From: Acanthosepion esculentum
Lineage: Eukaryota; Mollusca; Cephalopoda; Sepiida; Sepiidae
Length of the DNA stretch: 64,000 nucleotides
Direction: 5' to 3'
NCBI GenBank assembly: GCA_964036315.1
Contig: OZ038485.1
Location: 94,747,951 to 94,811,950, forward strand
Of the stretch, positions 32,013-43,267 are shown piece after piece. The notes under the pieces are model-generated. The model was given only the letters and a program-made list of their open reading frames with translations. It made no database searches and was not told the DNA's origin. Every line of letters starts with the position of its first letter. Position 1 is the stretch's first letter. Made by a program: the position numbers and the translations under genes.

Positions 32013-32220
32013 AGTAAATAAGACAGTTTTTTATTGAGGGGGGGGGGATTTTCATCCTTGAAGTCTGTTAATGAGTTTTAGCAAATTATACACTGTTATA
32101 CCTACCCACAAAATCTGGTTTATTACTTTAAATTTGCTGTTTCTAAGGAAAATTATAAAGGTTGAATTAAATAAGATAAACAAATATTTTTAGAGTAATA
32201 ACTGTGGATCTGACTTCGAA

Positions 32221-32384
32221 GAGGATGCTTCCTTGATCGCTACAATCTTAACCTGTTCAAGTGTAGGGTCAATTGTTATCTGCCCCATATATCACATCAA
32301 CCATGCCTCTTACTATGTAAGCCTCCACCTCAAGTAACTCTTAGGCCTTGTAAAAGGTGAACGTCATTGTACAAAAAAAAAAAA
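32221..32384 (+). mobile_element. 3' end of a CR1/Jockey-type LINE, different subfamily
   Basis: The plus strand encodes CFLDRYNLNLFKCRVNCYLP, close to the C-terminal CFPDKYNLQ-FKCSVNR of the LINE at 1-2262. A different 3' UTR (CCTTGTAAAAGGTGAACGTC) and an A13 tail at 32372-32384 follow. Extreme 5' truncation left only about 160 bp. Confidence 0.72.
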
Positions 32385-33861
32385 TTAAAATTAAACGATA
32401 AATGATGTGTTTGGCAGAGAAGTGGCGTATTCAACAAAAAACCAAAAATTGTTTTTTTTTCACTGCAAATTATTCATTATATCATACCCAAGTATTTTAC
32501 AAAGAAATTAGCGCTGATTGCACAATATTTCAATCTCAATTTAGGTTTACAGTTTGTAACTGTGCAAGAAGATGAGGCAACATAAACTGTAGATTTGTCT
32601 GCAGAATATCATTGCATTATTGTTACATAATTATAGTGAAATCATTAAGGTCTTTTGTCAAAAGCATTTTATTTTTGGTCTAACATTGATTTAAAATATT
32701 CCTTTTTTACAGGCTTTATTTTTTAAATGGAATAAGATCATTCTAAATTTCAGAATTTTGCTATTGTCCATCAAAATGACTGGAAGAAAGCAATCTAAAA
32801 ACATCAATGGAAAAGAGAGGTAACAAAGCATAGACGAAATAGCTCCAGTTTGTTCAGCTTAGGAAACTTAGCATTGCAGCCAACGTATTCTAAAATGCTG
32901 CCAATAACAAAGGAGAAATGGAAAAATACCTAACAACAAAATGAATATAGCATCAAAATTTATATTATTTTTATTTGTTATATAACTAAATACATAATTG
33001 TCAACAATGTTTATGTAAAACTTGATATTTCCTGTAATAAATTCTTAATAAATATTATTATTATCGTTATTATTTTACTTAAGTGTAAGGTAGTCCTACA
33101 TTTACAATTCCTTGCGGCTAACCATGAAAAGAAATGTTGATCAAAAGTGTTTAAAACTTTTAAGCACATATTGCTGCAAAATTATCATATGCCTCTCTCC
33201 TCTGCCATATGTGTCAAATGTCAAGTGTGGTCAAAACAGAAACATTTTGACATGCAAAATGCAGCTCATGGAAATAGATTGACTGAGCTCCTCTTATCAA
33301 TAAAAACAAAAAAATAAATTAAACGTTCAAGCTTTGTACTTATCTACAGGTTTATCAGTAGATTAAAAAGTATGTTTATATATTCATGGTAAGTACAAAA
33401 CAAGATTTTAAATCTTAATTTTGATGCAAGAATTGTTTGAAGCAAGATTTATATATTTTCAGTTCTCAAATATCTCGAGTTCATCCCATGTGACTCTTAT
33501 GTGATATTATGAAAGAAAAGGAAAAAAAATGAAATTTTTAGACAAGAATCCAGAAATGGTAAAAATTAATATAATACCAGAACTGTCCTGTAATTTCAAA
33601 AGGCCAAAATATAATTTTATTAAGCTTAAAGGAAGCAGTTCCTGTTTATGTTAGACAACTGACCTATTTTCACAATGATATATGTCAAGGTGAAAGCAAG
33701 TAGGGTGTGTCAATGTTAAAAAGAAATCAGCCCAATATTAATAACAACTTATAATGGCATACAAAAATCATATCATACAAGGTTCAAAAACCAGAAATGT
33801 GTCAGTGCAATGACAGCAATATATCTATATATTTTACAAGGAAGAACACTGCTTTAACATT
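32385..33861. other. AT-rich spacer
   Basis: Nothing recognised in about 1.5 kb. Confidence 0.5.
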
Positions 33862-34025
33862 CCTACAGCTTTCACTAAAGGCGCTGTTCCTTGTCCTATA
33901 TGTGGAATGTTGTGTGGGTCTCAAGCTAGACTTAGAAGTCATTAAAGGCATAAACAATTAGGGCATCAAGGGCAGAAAATCCTCTGAATCCTCATATGCC
34001 AAAAACAACAGGAGAGTCCATCATT
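33862..34025 (+). pseudogene. RTE-type LINE terminal zinc finger and 3' end
   Basis: FTKGAVPCPICGMLCGSQAR then LRSH, a C-x2-C...H zinc-finger-like end with a stop replacing the next residue. A 3' segment follows (TCCTCATATGCCAAAAA, GGAGAGTCCAT) that recurs at 38785-39108. It ends in AT repeats, as RTE-type elements commonly do. Confidence 0.65.
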
Positions 34026-34114
34026 ATTCATTATATATGCATCAAAGTTGAACAGTGCCTTTAAACATTGAGAGTCAGAGAAAAATTTAAAGGCAATGTT
34101 TAACTTTGCTTAAC

Positions 34115-34320
34115 CATTGTTGCACTCTGTGGCTGAGAGATTCAAAGCACATCAGATTTAATGACAGTTTCCCTTGGGGGAACACAGGTTCAAATCCTAC
34201 TTGAGAGCACATATTTTCTCTAATAAGATGGAAATAAATAAATATACTGTTTAATAAATAAATGGAACATCTATGCAAATACAAATACCCACTAAAAATA
34301 ACATTTAAGTAATAAAATCT
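34115..34320 (+). mobile_element. tRNA(Leu/Ser)-like SINE (family E), copy 3
   Basis: The tRNA-like part at 34131-34209 has TGCACTC/GAGAGCA ends (6 of 7 paired), A-box-like TGTGGCTGAGAGATTCAAAGC, a long variable arm TTTCCC...GGGGAA, and B-box CAGGTTCAAATCCT. The tail ACTAAAAATAACATTTAAGT matches 11650-11760 and 17460-17895. This is the best-preserved head of the family. Confidence 0.75.
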
Positions 34321-34365
34321 GTCAAATTAATAAATAAAAAAATCCATCCCTTTCTTACACACATA

Positions 34366-34763
34366 CACACTACAGTTCAAAAGTTTGAAGCCACTACCAG
34401 AATTACAATAGGATGAACATGACAGAAGAGTTAAAAAATGAAAACGAGCTCTTAGTCATTGAAAATAGAAAAAAAAAATGGAATCAATTATCAAACTTAT
34501 ACTTTGAGAAACTTTTGCCATGAATGCCAAAAATTAGTGCTGCAGTAATCAAGGCTAGAGGAGGATATTTTGACAAGAGCAAAATTTAATCATAAAATGC
34601 TTTATTCTTTTTATCATAATAAAATTTCTAATAAAAAACAAAAATCATGTCTCACTTTTTTTTTAACCATGTATTATTTTCTCTTATTTAAAGTACAAAA
34701 CTACTTTTTGGGCCAATTTAAAAAATTACCTGGAATTGCTTCAAACTTTTGAACTGTAGTGTA
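34366..34763. mobile_element. Internally deleted Tc1-type element
   Basis: The terminal inverted repeats CACTACAGTTCAAAAGTTTG (left) and CAAACTTTTGAACTGTAGTG (right) match exactly, with TA at both outer sides a base or two away. Between them only a remnant of the transposase C-terminus survives (ARGGYFDKSKI if one frameshift is allowed), plus AT-rich sequence. At about 400 bp it cannot be autonomous. The repeat type is that of Tc1 elements widespread in animals. Confidence 0.8.
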
Positions 34764-35445
34764 TACATAAAAAACAGTAGCTGTTCAAGTGTCATCCCAC
34801 AGAAAGCATATGAATAAATAAATATTTATAACTATTTAGAGTTAGCTGAGGGAAGAGTTTAATGGGAGTTTTTTAAACATATTCTCTTTTGTGTGAATTA
34901 GGTTCTTGGCTGGTAGTCAACCAATCCTACCCTTTGTTATATAGAACATTGTTGAGTGAAAGTTTTAACCATCATGGTTCTTCAAGTTAACAGGAAAGAT
35001 TCCATTTCTACTGCTATCATTTTTGTGCATCTGTACAGAACCCTGTGCTACACGAATGCTCCAATCAAAAACAATCAGCTGACCCATGTGGATACTCAAA
35101 TCACATGGATATAGGGGGGTTCTGCGAGGGTGTGGATGCAATCAAACAACTTGAGAGTCTATTGTTATAGACATTTATTGGCATTACACCTTTACATTAC
35201 ACCATTTGCAAAAACATTCCACCTGAATTTGATAATTTGTCTGCTGTACTTTGTCAGCTTTTGCCAACAGAGATAAACTGTGATGACAGAATGTCAGGAG
35301 TTTAGAGCATCATAACATTATCAAAATTCTTTTAACAACAAGCTGAATCACACATGTGGACGATCATTTCAGAATGTAGGACAAAGAAAAAGCAAAAGTC
35401 AAATCTGAATGGGGTGTAGGATTTTTAAAAAAATATTTTTAATTA
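34764..35445. other. Unclassified spacer
   Basis: Slightly GC-richer at 34990-35160. No family recognised. Confidence 0.4.
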
Positions 35446-36189
35446 CCCTACATTTTCACATATAAGGCAAACTTTAGGTAAGATGAGGTCAAAAAACAGC
35501 AAATTTTCATGAATTTATCCTATACCTGTAGTATAACTGCTTATTGATTACATAGAGAGGATGCTATAGGAAATGTTACAGTATCCTTAGAAATTGAAAA
35601 TAAATGAAATAACAAAACCAAAACTATGTTTCTCTACACATGTTCCCTAAAAGGGAAAACATTGTTTTGTTTACATTTCATCACGTGATCTCTTTCAAAA
35701 ATACTGATTATTCTTCTTCCTCTTTTCCTATATCTAAATAGTTACAAAGAGCCTGGTGTACTAATGGCCATTTACTAATACTTTATCAACAACACAAAAT
35801 ACTGCTAATAACAGTATGATAATATACAATAATGGTACATTCCATTGCTGTGACTGCAATCATAACTCAATGTTTACATTTTCTCAGCTGAGCTTGCATG
35901 GATACAAGTTGATTTCAATAATATGGAATTATTTTTCAATCAGGCAATTTATTATGAAGTTATGCCGGTAATATATAAGGTAGAAATGGTTCTATTACTT
36001 TCATTATCAGTTTATTTAATAACATGACTCTTTGTGTACATTATTGGTTACCACACCGAGGACAAAGTTAGCCTACCAGATAACTCAGAATTTACTGTTT
36101 CTTTTTTAGAATTGTAGTATAAGATGACCACCAATTTTTAGGGGTGACTTTGGGGATTTAAAGGTTGTCTTATATGTCAAAATATACAG
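35446..36189. mobile_element. DNA transposon with TA duplications, pogo/Tc1-mariner-like
   Basis: The left end CCCTACATTTTCACATATAA and the complement of the right end CTGTATATTTTGACATATAA align for about 30 bp, and TA lies directly outside at 35444-35445 and 36190-36191. The ends resemble those of pogo/Tigger-like elements (a CATATAAG-type motif). The 744-bp interior shows no transposase and is probably a non-autonomous derivative. Confidence 0.65.
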
Positions 36190-36889
36190 TAATTGAAATA
36201 AATGAAATCAGCTGGGACTAGGTGAAAAATCCACAATGGGGTTCAAACAAGTGGCTAACTTAGTAAGACATTAAACTGTATACAATTCAGTAAATCCCTA
36301 ACTTTGCCTGCCTCAACACTACTTTTACCTAAAAGGGTTGACAAGGACCCTGTGTATGGAATGTGTCAACCTTGTCACAAGAAGTTAGCAGAAAAAAAAA
36401 AAAAAAAAAAAAAAAAAAGAGTATATTATTAATCCAAAAACTAAACATCTTTAGGGGAAAATAAGGCTAGAAAATAAAACTCTTGGCTGTCAACAAGTAG
36501 GTATCTGGTTTTTTGAGCAATAGATGTATTATTAACATCCAGATTATTCTCCATATAAACGGACAAAGGCAGGTGACTGAGAATTAGTTTTGAGCTGTGA
36601 AAGTTTAAACATGTCCCATATTACACTGGAACCATCACCCATGTTATGTAATCAATATCTAAATGAACAGAGAGATTTGTAATAAAAAATATATACACAA
36701 TACCTGCTAAGTAAACTTTAATGTATGTATGTAAAGCAGACAATTTCTCTAAGACTGCTAGACTCTGGCAGCCTCCAAATTTGGCAAAACTTGCTAATAT
36801 TTTCAGCTCATTTGCAACCCCAAAACCTAGATGCCTAATAAAGCTACTGTTAAAAACAGTATTTTTGCTGTGTTTGAACAAAATTTTTA
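36190..36889. other. AT-rich spacer
   Basis: A26 run at about 36392-36418. Otherwise nothing recognised. Confidence 0.45.
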
Positions 36890-37240
36890 AAAATCACCGA
36901 AGATTTAGGCATGTGGAAGATTTGCACGGATATGGCGCTGAAGCTGCTGAACAATGATCAAATGGAGTGGCGCATGCAGGTGTGCAGGGACATCCTCAAG
37001 CATCTTGAAATGGAACCGGACTTGTTAAGAGAGTCATCACCAGTGATAAGCAATGAATCTTTGGGTATGACCCAGAAACCAAGTACCAGAGCATTCAGTG
37101 GACGTGTCTGGAGTTGCAGAAGCCAGAGTACAAGTCCAAAATCAAATTCATGTTGATCACAGTCTTCAATGAGAGAAGTATCAAAAGTAGCACCAAAATT
37201 CCAGAAAGACATTATTAATCCTGAGAGAAGGCATTTCAAA
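36890..37240 (+). pseudogene. Mariner-type transposase fragment
   Basis: MWKICTDMALKLLNNDQMEW then RMQVCRDILKHLEMEPDLL reads in one frame. After a shift, QWIFGYDPETKYQSIQW and KSKIKFMLITVF follow in the others. This is the mariner order of LL-DQ--R, D-L, D--WI--YDPE and K--V-L. The segment covers the middle of the protein up to the region after the first catalytic Asp and is broken by frameshifts. It ends just before LINE copy 3. Confidence 0.75.
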
Positions 37241-37305
37241 AATTAGAAGTAAACCAACTTGATTCAGTTCAATAATTTTTCACCCAAATAAATGGTTAAA
37301 TATTT

Positions 37306-37985
37306 TTTTTTTTTTTAAGCTTTTCACCCCAAGCAAGGCTGGAAGCCACTAGCACGCAAGGGGTTACAGAAGGTTTCGAGGAAGAGCAGACAGGAGTGGT
37401 AAAGGAGAGGATGTGGAGAAAGATAGTGGATCGATCAAAGCAAGGGGGTTACAGAAGATTTGGAGATTCAGATAGGAATGAAAGGGGAAAGGATGTGGAG
37501 AAGGGAAGTGGATAGATCAAGGCAACTGGAGATGTCAATTGACGTTACACTTAAATAGTTGGAGATTATATTTGTCAAGGAAACAGGAATAAGGAAGGGA
37601 GTTCCACAGGCGAGATGTGCGAGACATGAAGCTATTGGAGTAGAAGAGACGTCTACATCTAACAGTTTCAACGGTGAAGGGGTGGGAACGGGATGCCAGC
37701 CTCGTAGGATGCTTAAATTCATGAGGCCTGGGAACCAGCGAAAGCAGCTCATCGGAGCAATTACCGTGGAAGTATTTGTAAAAAAGAGCGAGGCAACAGC
37801 GCATCTGTGAGAGAGCGACTGCAGACGAGATGACAGATCAGGGCCAATTACATTGCATATCCGTCTCTGGATCTTATCAAGAACCCTGAGGCAAACAGCA
37901 GGGGCTCCAGACCATATATGGCAGCAATACTCCATGCAAGGGCGAATGGTTGATTTATAGATTTGGAGGATCGGGGAGAAAAATT
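37306..37985 (-). mobile_element. CR1/Jockey-type LINE, copy 3, 3' end only
   Basis: The minus strand reads FFSP..., IYKSTIRP, MEYCCHIWSGAPAVCLRVLD, CNVIGPDLSSRLQS, then SRLWNSLPYSCFLDKYNLQ after frameshifts. The family's 3' UTR and an A tail follow (T run 37302-37316 on the plus strand). The 5' truncation lies near 37985, inside RTE-type LINE sequence, so this copy probably inserted into, or recombined with, that older element. Confidence 0.87.
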
Positions 37986-38200
37986 TCCATTTCTTCTCTC
38001 CTCGCTCCAGCCCTTGGTGTAATCACGAGCAATTGTTGGCAACATCTTCCCACCTCTGAATATCCATCACACTCGTGTTTCTTTTGCAGACATCCTTGAA
38101 GCGAAGATTAGGTGGCCCTCTTGCCAGTTCCCTGTATAGAATGATCTTTGGAATTCTCCCAACAGTAGACTGTTGCTTCCCATGTTTTACCATCACAGTG
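37986..38200 (-). pseudogene. RTE-type LINE ORF, C-terminal part
   Basis: The minus strand encodes VGRIPKIILYRELARG, then PPNLRFKDVCKRN, then DIQRWEDVANN and a stop. These are the RIPK-LYGEL, RPKLRFKDVCKR and W-DVA blocks of RTE-type polyproteins. The downstream zinc finger is cut off by LINE copy 3. Confidence 0.75.
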
Positions 38201-38531
38201 AGGTGACACTGGAGTGTCCTCTCCAGGGCACAGACCTAGGCAGGGTTTTATGAGAGATCAGCAGTCGGCAGTGCAGCATGTCTCCCCTCTCCAAGCCACT
38301 GATGTTGTCCAAGAGAAGGTAGAATCCAATACAATTGGCATCGGCATTGTCACAGGAGTGGCCAGAATGAATTGGAACATAACATTGTACTGTCTTAGGT
38401 ACGATGGATCGTGGATTTGTCCTCAGAGTTTACCCTCAAAGACTTTCTCATACTTGGGTACGGCTACAAGGCAACAGAGGTTTAAAATCAGAGTTTTTCT
38501 TCTCTTAGATGGACTACTAGCTGAAATGCAT

Positions 38532-38534
<3 letters not shown>
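38201..38534. other. Unclassified GC-richer sequence
   Basis: Probably more of the same old LINE, but no motif could be read. Plus-strand open frame 38214-38636 has no recognised domain and runs into (TA)n. Confidence 0.35.
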
Positions 38535-38575
<41 letters not shown>

Positions 38576-38577
38576 AA
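38535..38577. repeat. (TA)n microsatellite
   Basis: TA run with one ATTATA interruption. Confidence 0.95.
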
Positions 38578-38730
38578 TAAAAAGAAAAAGCCAACTCTTG
38601 ATAATATCAACTATAAATATGGCCACAATGTGCTGACTGTACTTGGAAAATAAAACAGTCCTATAATAGATACATACAGAAAAAAAATCCATGCATTCAG
38701 TTAAAAGTAAAAAATACAACTAAAACTTAA

Positions 38731-38733
<3 letters not shown>

Positions 38734-38770
<37 letters not shown>
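38734..38770. repeat. (TA)n microsatellite
   Basis: About 18 TA units, directly before a palindrome. Confidence 0.95.
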
Positions 38771-38772
<2 letters not shown>

Positions 38773-38804
38773 TGAGGTATATTGTCAGCTGTCAATATAC
38801 CTCA
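38773..38804. repeat. 32-bp palindrome
   Basis: TGAGGTATATTG and CAATATACCTCA flank TCAGCTGT. The centre is itself nearly palindromic, so the whole is one interrupted palindrome. Confidence 0.85.
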
Positions 38805-39103
38805 TAACATCCTCAAGTGCTTAGCCTTGGAGCAGGTAGAATGGAGATCAACTTGTTTTAGTGGACTCAGCAGTTTTCAATCTGCTAGTCTGAATTGTCT
38901 TCAAGAAGGGAGAGCAAGATCTAAAAGGTCAGCCAATCCAACAGTGATCTTATTCCACAGTCCTTACTCTTGCTCCATATGCAGCCTCCTTTGTAAATCA
39001 CTAGCGGGACTTAAGTGCCATTTAAGATTATCGCACAAAATTCATTACGGAATCAATTGAAGTTGTCAGATCCTCATACGGCAAAACCGACGAGAGAGTC
39101 CAT

Positions 39104-39108
<5 letters not shown>
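38785..39108 (+). pseudogene. RTE-type LINE 3' end with terminal zinc finger
   Basis: WRSTCFSGLSSFQSASLNCL, RARSKRSANP and YSCSICSLLCKSLAGLKCHL then RLSH give the usual order WR...E-R---LK---R-KR, then C-x2-C...H. After the stop comes TCCTCATACGGCAAAACCGA, GAGAGTCCAT and then (TA)n. The same 3' sequence lies at 33862-34025. Confidence 0.72.
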
Positions 39109-39134
<26 letters not shown>

Positions 39135-39161
39135 TTACACACACACATAAATATATATATA
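39105..39161. repeat. (TA)n with CA/TA mix
   Basis: Microsatellite directly at the 3' end of the RTE-type LINE. RTE-type LINEs often end in short tandem repeats. Confidence 0.9.
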
Positions 39162-40260
39162 ATTTCTAAAGAATTAATGGATAAACCAACACGCTTATTA
39201 AAATTCTCAGATGGGTGTGCGCAGGCTAATAACTAAATACTGTTTAAAATAAAAATTGGGATGTCTATTTCAATTACAGATAGACACTAAAAATAGTGTT
39301 TAAAGTAGTAATAAAGTGTGTGTGTGTGTGTGAGAGAGAGATGGTAAAAATTTCCCTAAAATTGTACATTAAAGTTAGCATTATATTGAAGAAAAACCTT
39401 TTACAAAGCTGTAAACAAGAGAAGAGATTCTATTTCTTAAGTGAAACATTGTTATTATTATTATTGAATACTTTTAACTATTTTATCTTTGTACTTTATT
39501 TTTCTTGCTTTTTATCACAATACACAAGCCATGGTTGAAGCAGTATGGATCAAAAATAAAGAACAATCTTCCTATGAGGAAGGAACTTGCATGTTTTATC
39601 TTTGGAAATCTTGTCTAAAATGAAGAAGACAAAAATGAGATTTTATATGATGGCCTTATACTCTTGCCTGCACAAGTTGATCTTAAGATAAGCCAGAGAA
39701 TAAAAAAATATCTAGAGTAACAACTAAAATGAAATCTTGCACAGAGAAAAAATTTAAAAAAGAAAAAGCTACAGAAATGAAGAAAGTGTTGCCATCATCA
39801 TCTTTTCAAATGCATTATAGAGAAACAGTTAAGCAATGAGAAAAAAATAAGAGATGGATGAGAGGAATGAAAAGAAAATCAGCATCAATGCACAGTGAGG
39901 AAATGAAGAAAATTGGTGATCGGGGTGAGGGGGAGTCTTCAAAGATTAATATCAGGAATTTTCAATTAAAACTAAACCAGATAGCTAATATGACTGAAAT
40001 GTTTTGAGGGGGGGAAAAAAAAAAATTAAAAATTAGGCTTAAAATAACTTGTGATTGTTAAAATTTTCAGCATTTAATCTGATAAATAAAAAATATTTAA
40101 ATTTTGAATGTTTAGATTCTGCAAAACATTTTAAAACCCAGTTTGTATTTCAATAAAATTATCTTCAACTTAAACTAAAGCATGAACTAAATAAATAAAA
40201 ACTGTAATGTCACCAATGTTTTGTTTTTTTTCTTTTTTCAAATTATGTTTTTCCAGAAAG
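39162..40260. other. AT-rich spacer
   Basis: (GT)7 followed by (GA)n at 39317-39341. Nothing else recognised. Confidence 0.45.
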
Positions 40261-41080
40261 GATACAAAAACAAATTTAAGTTAAATTTATTTAAATATTA
40301 TTTATAAAAAAAATGTAATCACTTTTCAATGACTGCAGCCAAATGGAAAGGAAAATTTTCAATCCCACATTTAAAAGGAACGTGGATTTTTCCACTTCCA
40401 AAAAGTTTTTAAAACTTTTCAACTTTGTTTCTGAATATTCTGCCATTTATGAAATGTTCTATTGATCAAAACAAATGAAAATCTGTTGGTGCTAGATCTG
40501 GTTAGTATGAATGATGTGGAAGAACTTCCCTTTCTAATATTTTTTTGTGGGTTTGTTCATTACAAATGACAATGTAAGAGTACACTCTGCTAGTGTACTC
40601 TTACATTGTCATACAGGAGAATAACACCTCTCCGTACCAAAACAGGGCACTTTCAATGTAATGATGCATTTACCTAACAAAGTTGCTGGCAATAAACATC
40701 TGCCCTGGTGGTCCTTCCAATATTGCAGAAGCTCATAATGGAATGACACCTTTCCTATTTCACCAGACACAAAGCAAGGACTTCTGTAGATAGAGTCCTG
40801 TTTTTTTTTGTTTTTTTTATTGTCTCTTTAATTTTCTGTTGACATGCAAAACCCATTTTTCATCACCTCTAACAATGTAGAAGTGAAAGGTTGATATTCC
40901 TGGTTAAAAGACAACTGCAGATGGTTGAACATAGTGTTTGGTTTTCAAACAAAAGCTCATAAAGAACACAAATTCCTTCTTTGCAATTTTTCACAATTAA
41001 ACTTTGAAATGCACTATAAACAACTGTTAAATAGAGGAGATGATAAACTAACTCGAGACAGTTGCCTACCATTCAGCCTT
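40261..41080 (-). pseudogene. Mariner-type transposase relic
   Basis: The minus strand gives, in order, CKEGICVLYELLFENQ, ICSCLLTRN, a decayed DEKW region (KMGF), HYELLQYWK, GVILLYDNVR, EVLPHHSY, PDLAPTDFHLF and FINGRIF. These are the mariner landmarks: DEKW, YELL, LHDNARPH and HPPYSPDLAPSDYHLF with the catalytic Asp residues. Frame changes and stops are numerous. A perfect hairpin interrupts the DNVR region. Confidence 0.8.
40566..40612. repeat. Perfect 21-bp hairpin inside the mariner relic
   Basis: 40566-40586 and 40592-40612 are exactly complementary around the 5-nt loop CTGCT (arm ends ATGACAATG...). One arm is the transposase sequence coding YDNVR, so the other looks like an inverted copy of it. 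Confidence 0.92.
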
Positions 41081-41185
41081 GGTTAATTGACTCATAATTT
41101 ATAGCAGTGAATATATATAGTCACTTTTTGAACACCTTAATATTTCAAAGAAAATTAAAACTTCATATTTCTTAAATACAGTGCC

Positions 41186-41189
<4 letters not shown>

Positions 41190-41232
<43 letters not shown>
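41190..41232. repeat. (TA)n microsatellite
   Basis: About 21 TA units. Confidence 0.96.
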
Positions 41233-41236
<4 letters not shown>

Positions 41237-42520
41237 TTATTACACAAATAATAAAATTCTTTTTGAAATTCAACTACCTTTGGCTTTCTAATTTTAAAAT
41301 TAAAATCTTTTTAAAACAATTTCTTACGATATTAAAATTTGTTAATCATTCATTGACCTGAACTTTTTCTATTTTAGATACTTTTATGAAAGTACATTTT
41401 TAAGTAGACAATATGAAAGCAAAAACAAAAAGACAAAAACGTTGCAATGTATTTTTGTGGAGGGAAAAGTCCATCATGGGAATACTGAAAAGAAAGCTGG
41501 GCAAGTTGTGATTCTCTACCCATTCTTTTCTTCTCAGAGCAAAAATAAAATTCAGGAAAAGCAAATTATTTAGAAATATTAAGAGCATACATGCAAATGT
41601 TTTGTGCATGTGTTTAATAAGCAAACCTACAAATAAATGAGATTTAGAACTTGCTCTTAATTTTCATGACTTAATCTTTTTTTCTTTTATGAGAGAAATA
41701 TTTTGATTGTAAATATAAAATTACGGTATTTTTATGAAAGTTAAAATATATTTGGAAAATACTTTATTTATATAAATTAGAAAACTGACAGTCGATCTGC
41801 TCTAAGTGAAAATTAATATACTTCTTTTTAATGAACCTCAAGCTTATTTTAAATTATTAGAGTTATTAAACCAGTGATTTTCGTGCAAATAAGAAAGACC
41901 TCAATATTGTATTTCATAATCTTTCAGATTAAATGCACTTTTTCTTTCTCACAATGATCCTTCAGAAATGAAGGATATAAAATAACAAAAAAGCAACTAA
42001 AAAAGAAAGAACAAATTGTAGATACATTTACAAAAATATCTGGGGTTTTGCATTCATCCTTTAAAGCAGAATTTTAAATTCTGTTAAAATGTGCACTTCT
42101 CATTTTCTGCTTCTCTTTTACTGGTTAAATATATTTTTTTAAATTTCAAAATATTCTAGTAAAAACGGTCTAACAATTCATTTAACTTGATAAAAAGAAA
42201 ATATGGAACAATAAGGTTTTAGAAATAACCCAAATAGTAAAAAGAATAGAAAACAAACACAAAAAAACAGAAAGAGCTAAATAAACAATAACCCTCTCAT
42301 TTTCCAAAACAGCTTTCATAACTGTACAATCATTTTATTGTAAAGCATGAATTCAAAAAGTTTTAGTAATGTTAACTCTTTTTCAAATGAATCCTACAGT
42401 CAGGTGAAATTTAAAGACATCAGGTTGAGTTAAAATTAATATATTTGTTTAGTTCTGTAGTAACAATTTGTTGTTTTAACATGAATAAATAACTTTGGTG
42501 GGTGATTATTTTTATTTTTT
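41233..42520. other. AT-rich spacer
   Basis: Nothing recognised. Confidence 0.5.
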
Positions 42521-42770
42521 AATTGCCATGTCTCTTCAGGACATAGGCATTCATGGCTCCCCCCAAAGGTTCCTTTTATTTATTACATGAATTGTCATGA
42601 CTTTTTGGGAAAGAGAGTAGAGTGGTTTCCCACTGACCTTTCCATAGTTTTGAATTTATGATTATCCTTCCTCTAGACTGGCTGCCAGCCAAGATTAGAA
42701 AATCCAGACTACTCAGCTATTTAGACGATAAAGAGATGGATTCATAATTACCTGTCCCACAAAAATATTT
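42521..42770 (-). mobile_element. tRNA-derived SINE (family B), copy 3, head lost
   Basis: Plus-strand blocks GCCATGTCTCTTCAGGACAT, GGTTTCCCACTGACCTTTCC and CTAGACTGGCTGCCAGCC match the family body in reverse. The tRNA-like head is missing. A mariner derivative begins 19 bp further on. Confidence 0.7.
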
Positions 42771-42788
42771 TTTTTAATAAATGGTATA

Positions 42789-43265
42789 CAAGGGATACTC
42801 TAAAATTAATTTCCATGAAAACCAAAATAGATACAGAGAGCACAATAATGCCATTGGATTAAGCAAGTTTACAACTACAAAGTACCGTTTTTCCACAAAG
42901 TAACCACTTGCATTTTCAGCTGCAATGAACAAACACTTGTATGCTAAGCTCAAAGACTAGCACCAACAGAAGCAACCCACTTTTTCATGAAACACATTAT
43001 CCACCACCTAACTGTGCTCACATCCACTGTTTGATCTCCATAAACATTCAGCAACTGTTAATGAAAATCAAAGGGATGTAATTTTTTTTCACTATGGAGA
43101 AATTCAATAATACACCTCTGCTGTGTACAGAATTTCATGTCAGATATAATTTTGCCCAAATGTCACTCAGCTGCTATCTGCAACAAGGCAAAAGAAGGAA
43201 GGCTTGACCTCTGTTAGACTATCAACATAATAAAATAGGAGGTATTACTTTCAGAGTAACCTTCA
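42789..43265 (-). mobile_element. Internally deleted mariner element with TA target duplication
   Basis: The ends GGGATACTCTAAAATTAAT and (complement) AGGTTACTCTGAAAGTAAT form imperfect inverted repeats. TA flanks both sides at 42787-42788 and 43266-43267. On the minus strand the N-terminal HTH region survives (IIEFLHSEKKLHPFDFH, LLNVYGDQTVDVSTVRWW). It passes straight into remnants of the C-terminal end, so the whole catalytic centre is gone. At 477 bp it is about a third of a full mariner. Such deletion derivatives move only with a transposase supplied elsewhere. Confidence 0.82.
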
Positions 43266-43267
43266 TA

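Noticed and set aside
38214..38636. Plus-strand open frame of 140 codons
   Set aside because: Lies antisense to old RTE-type LINE sequence and ends in (TA)n; no domain recognised.
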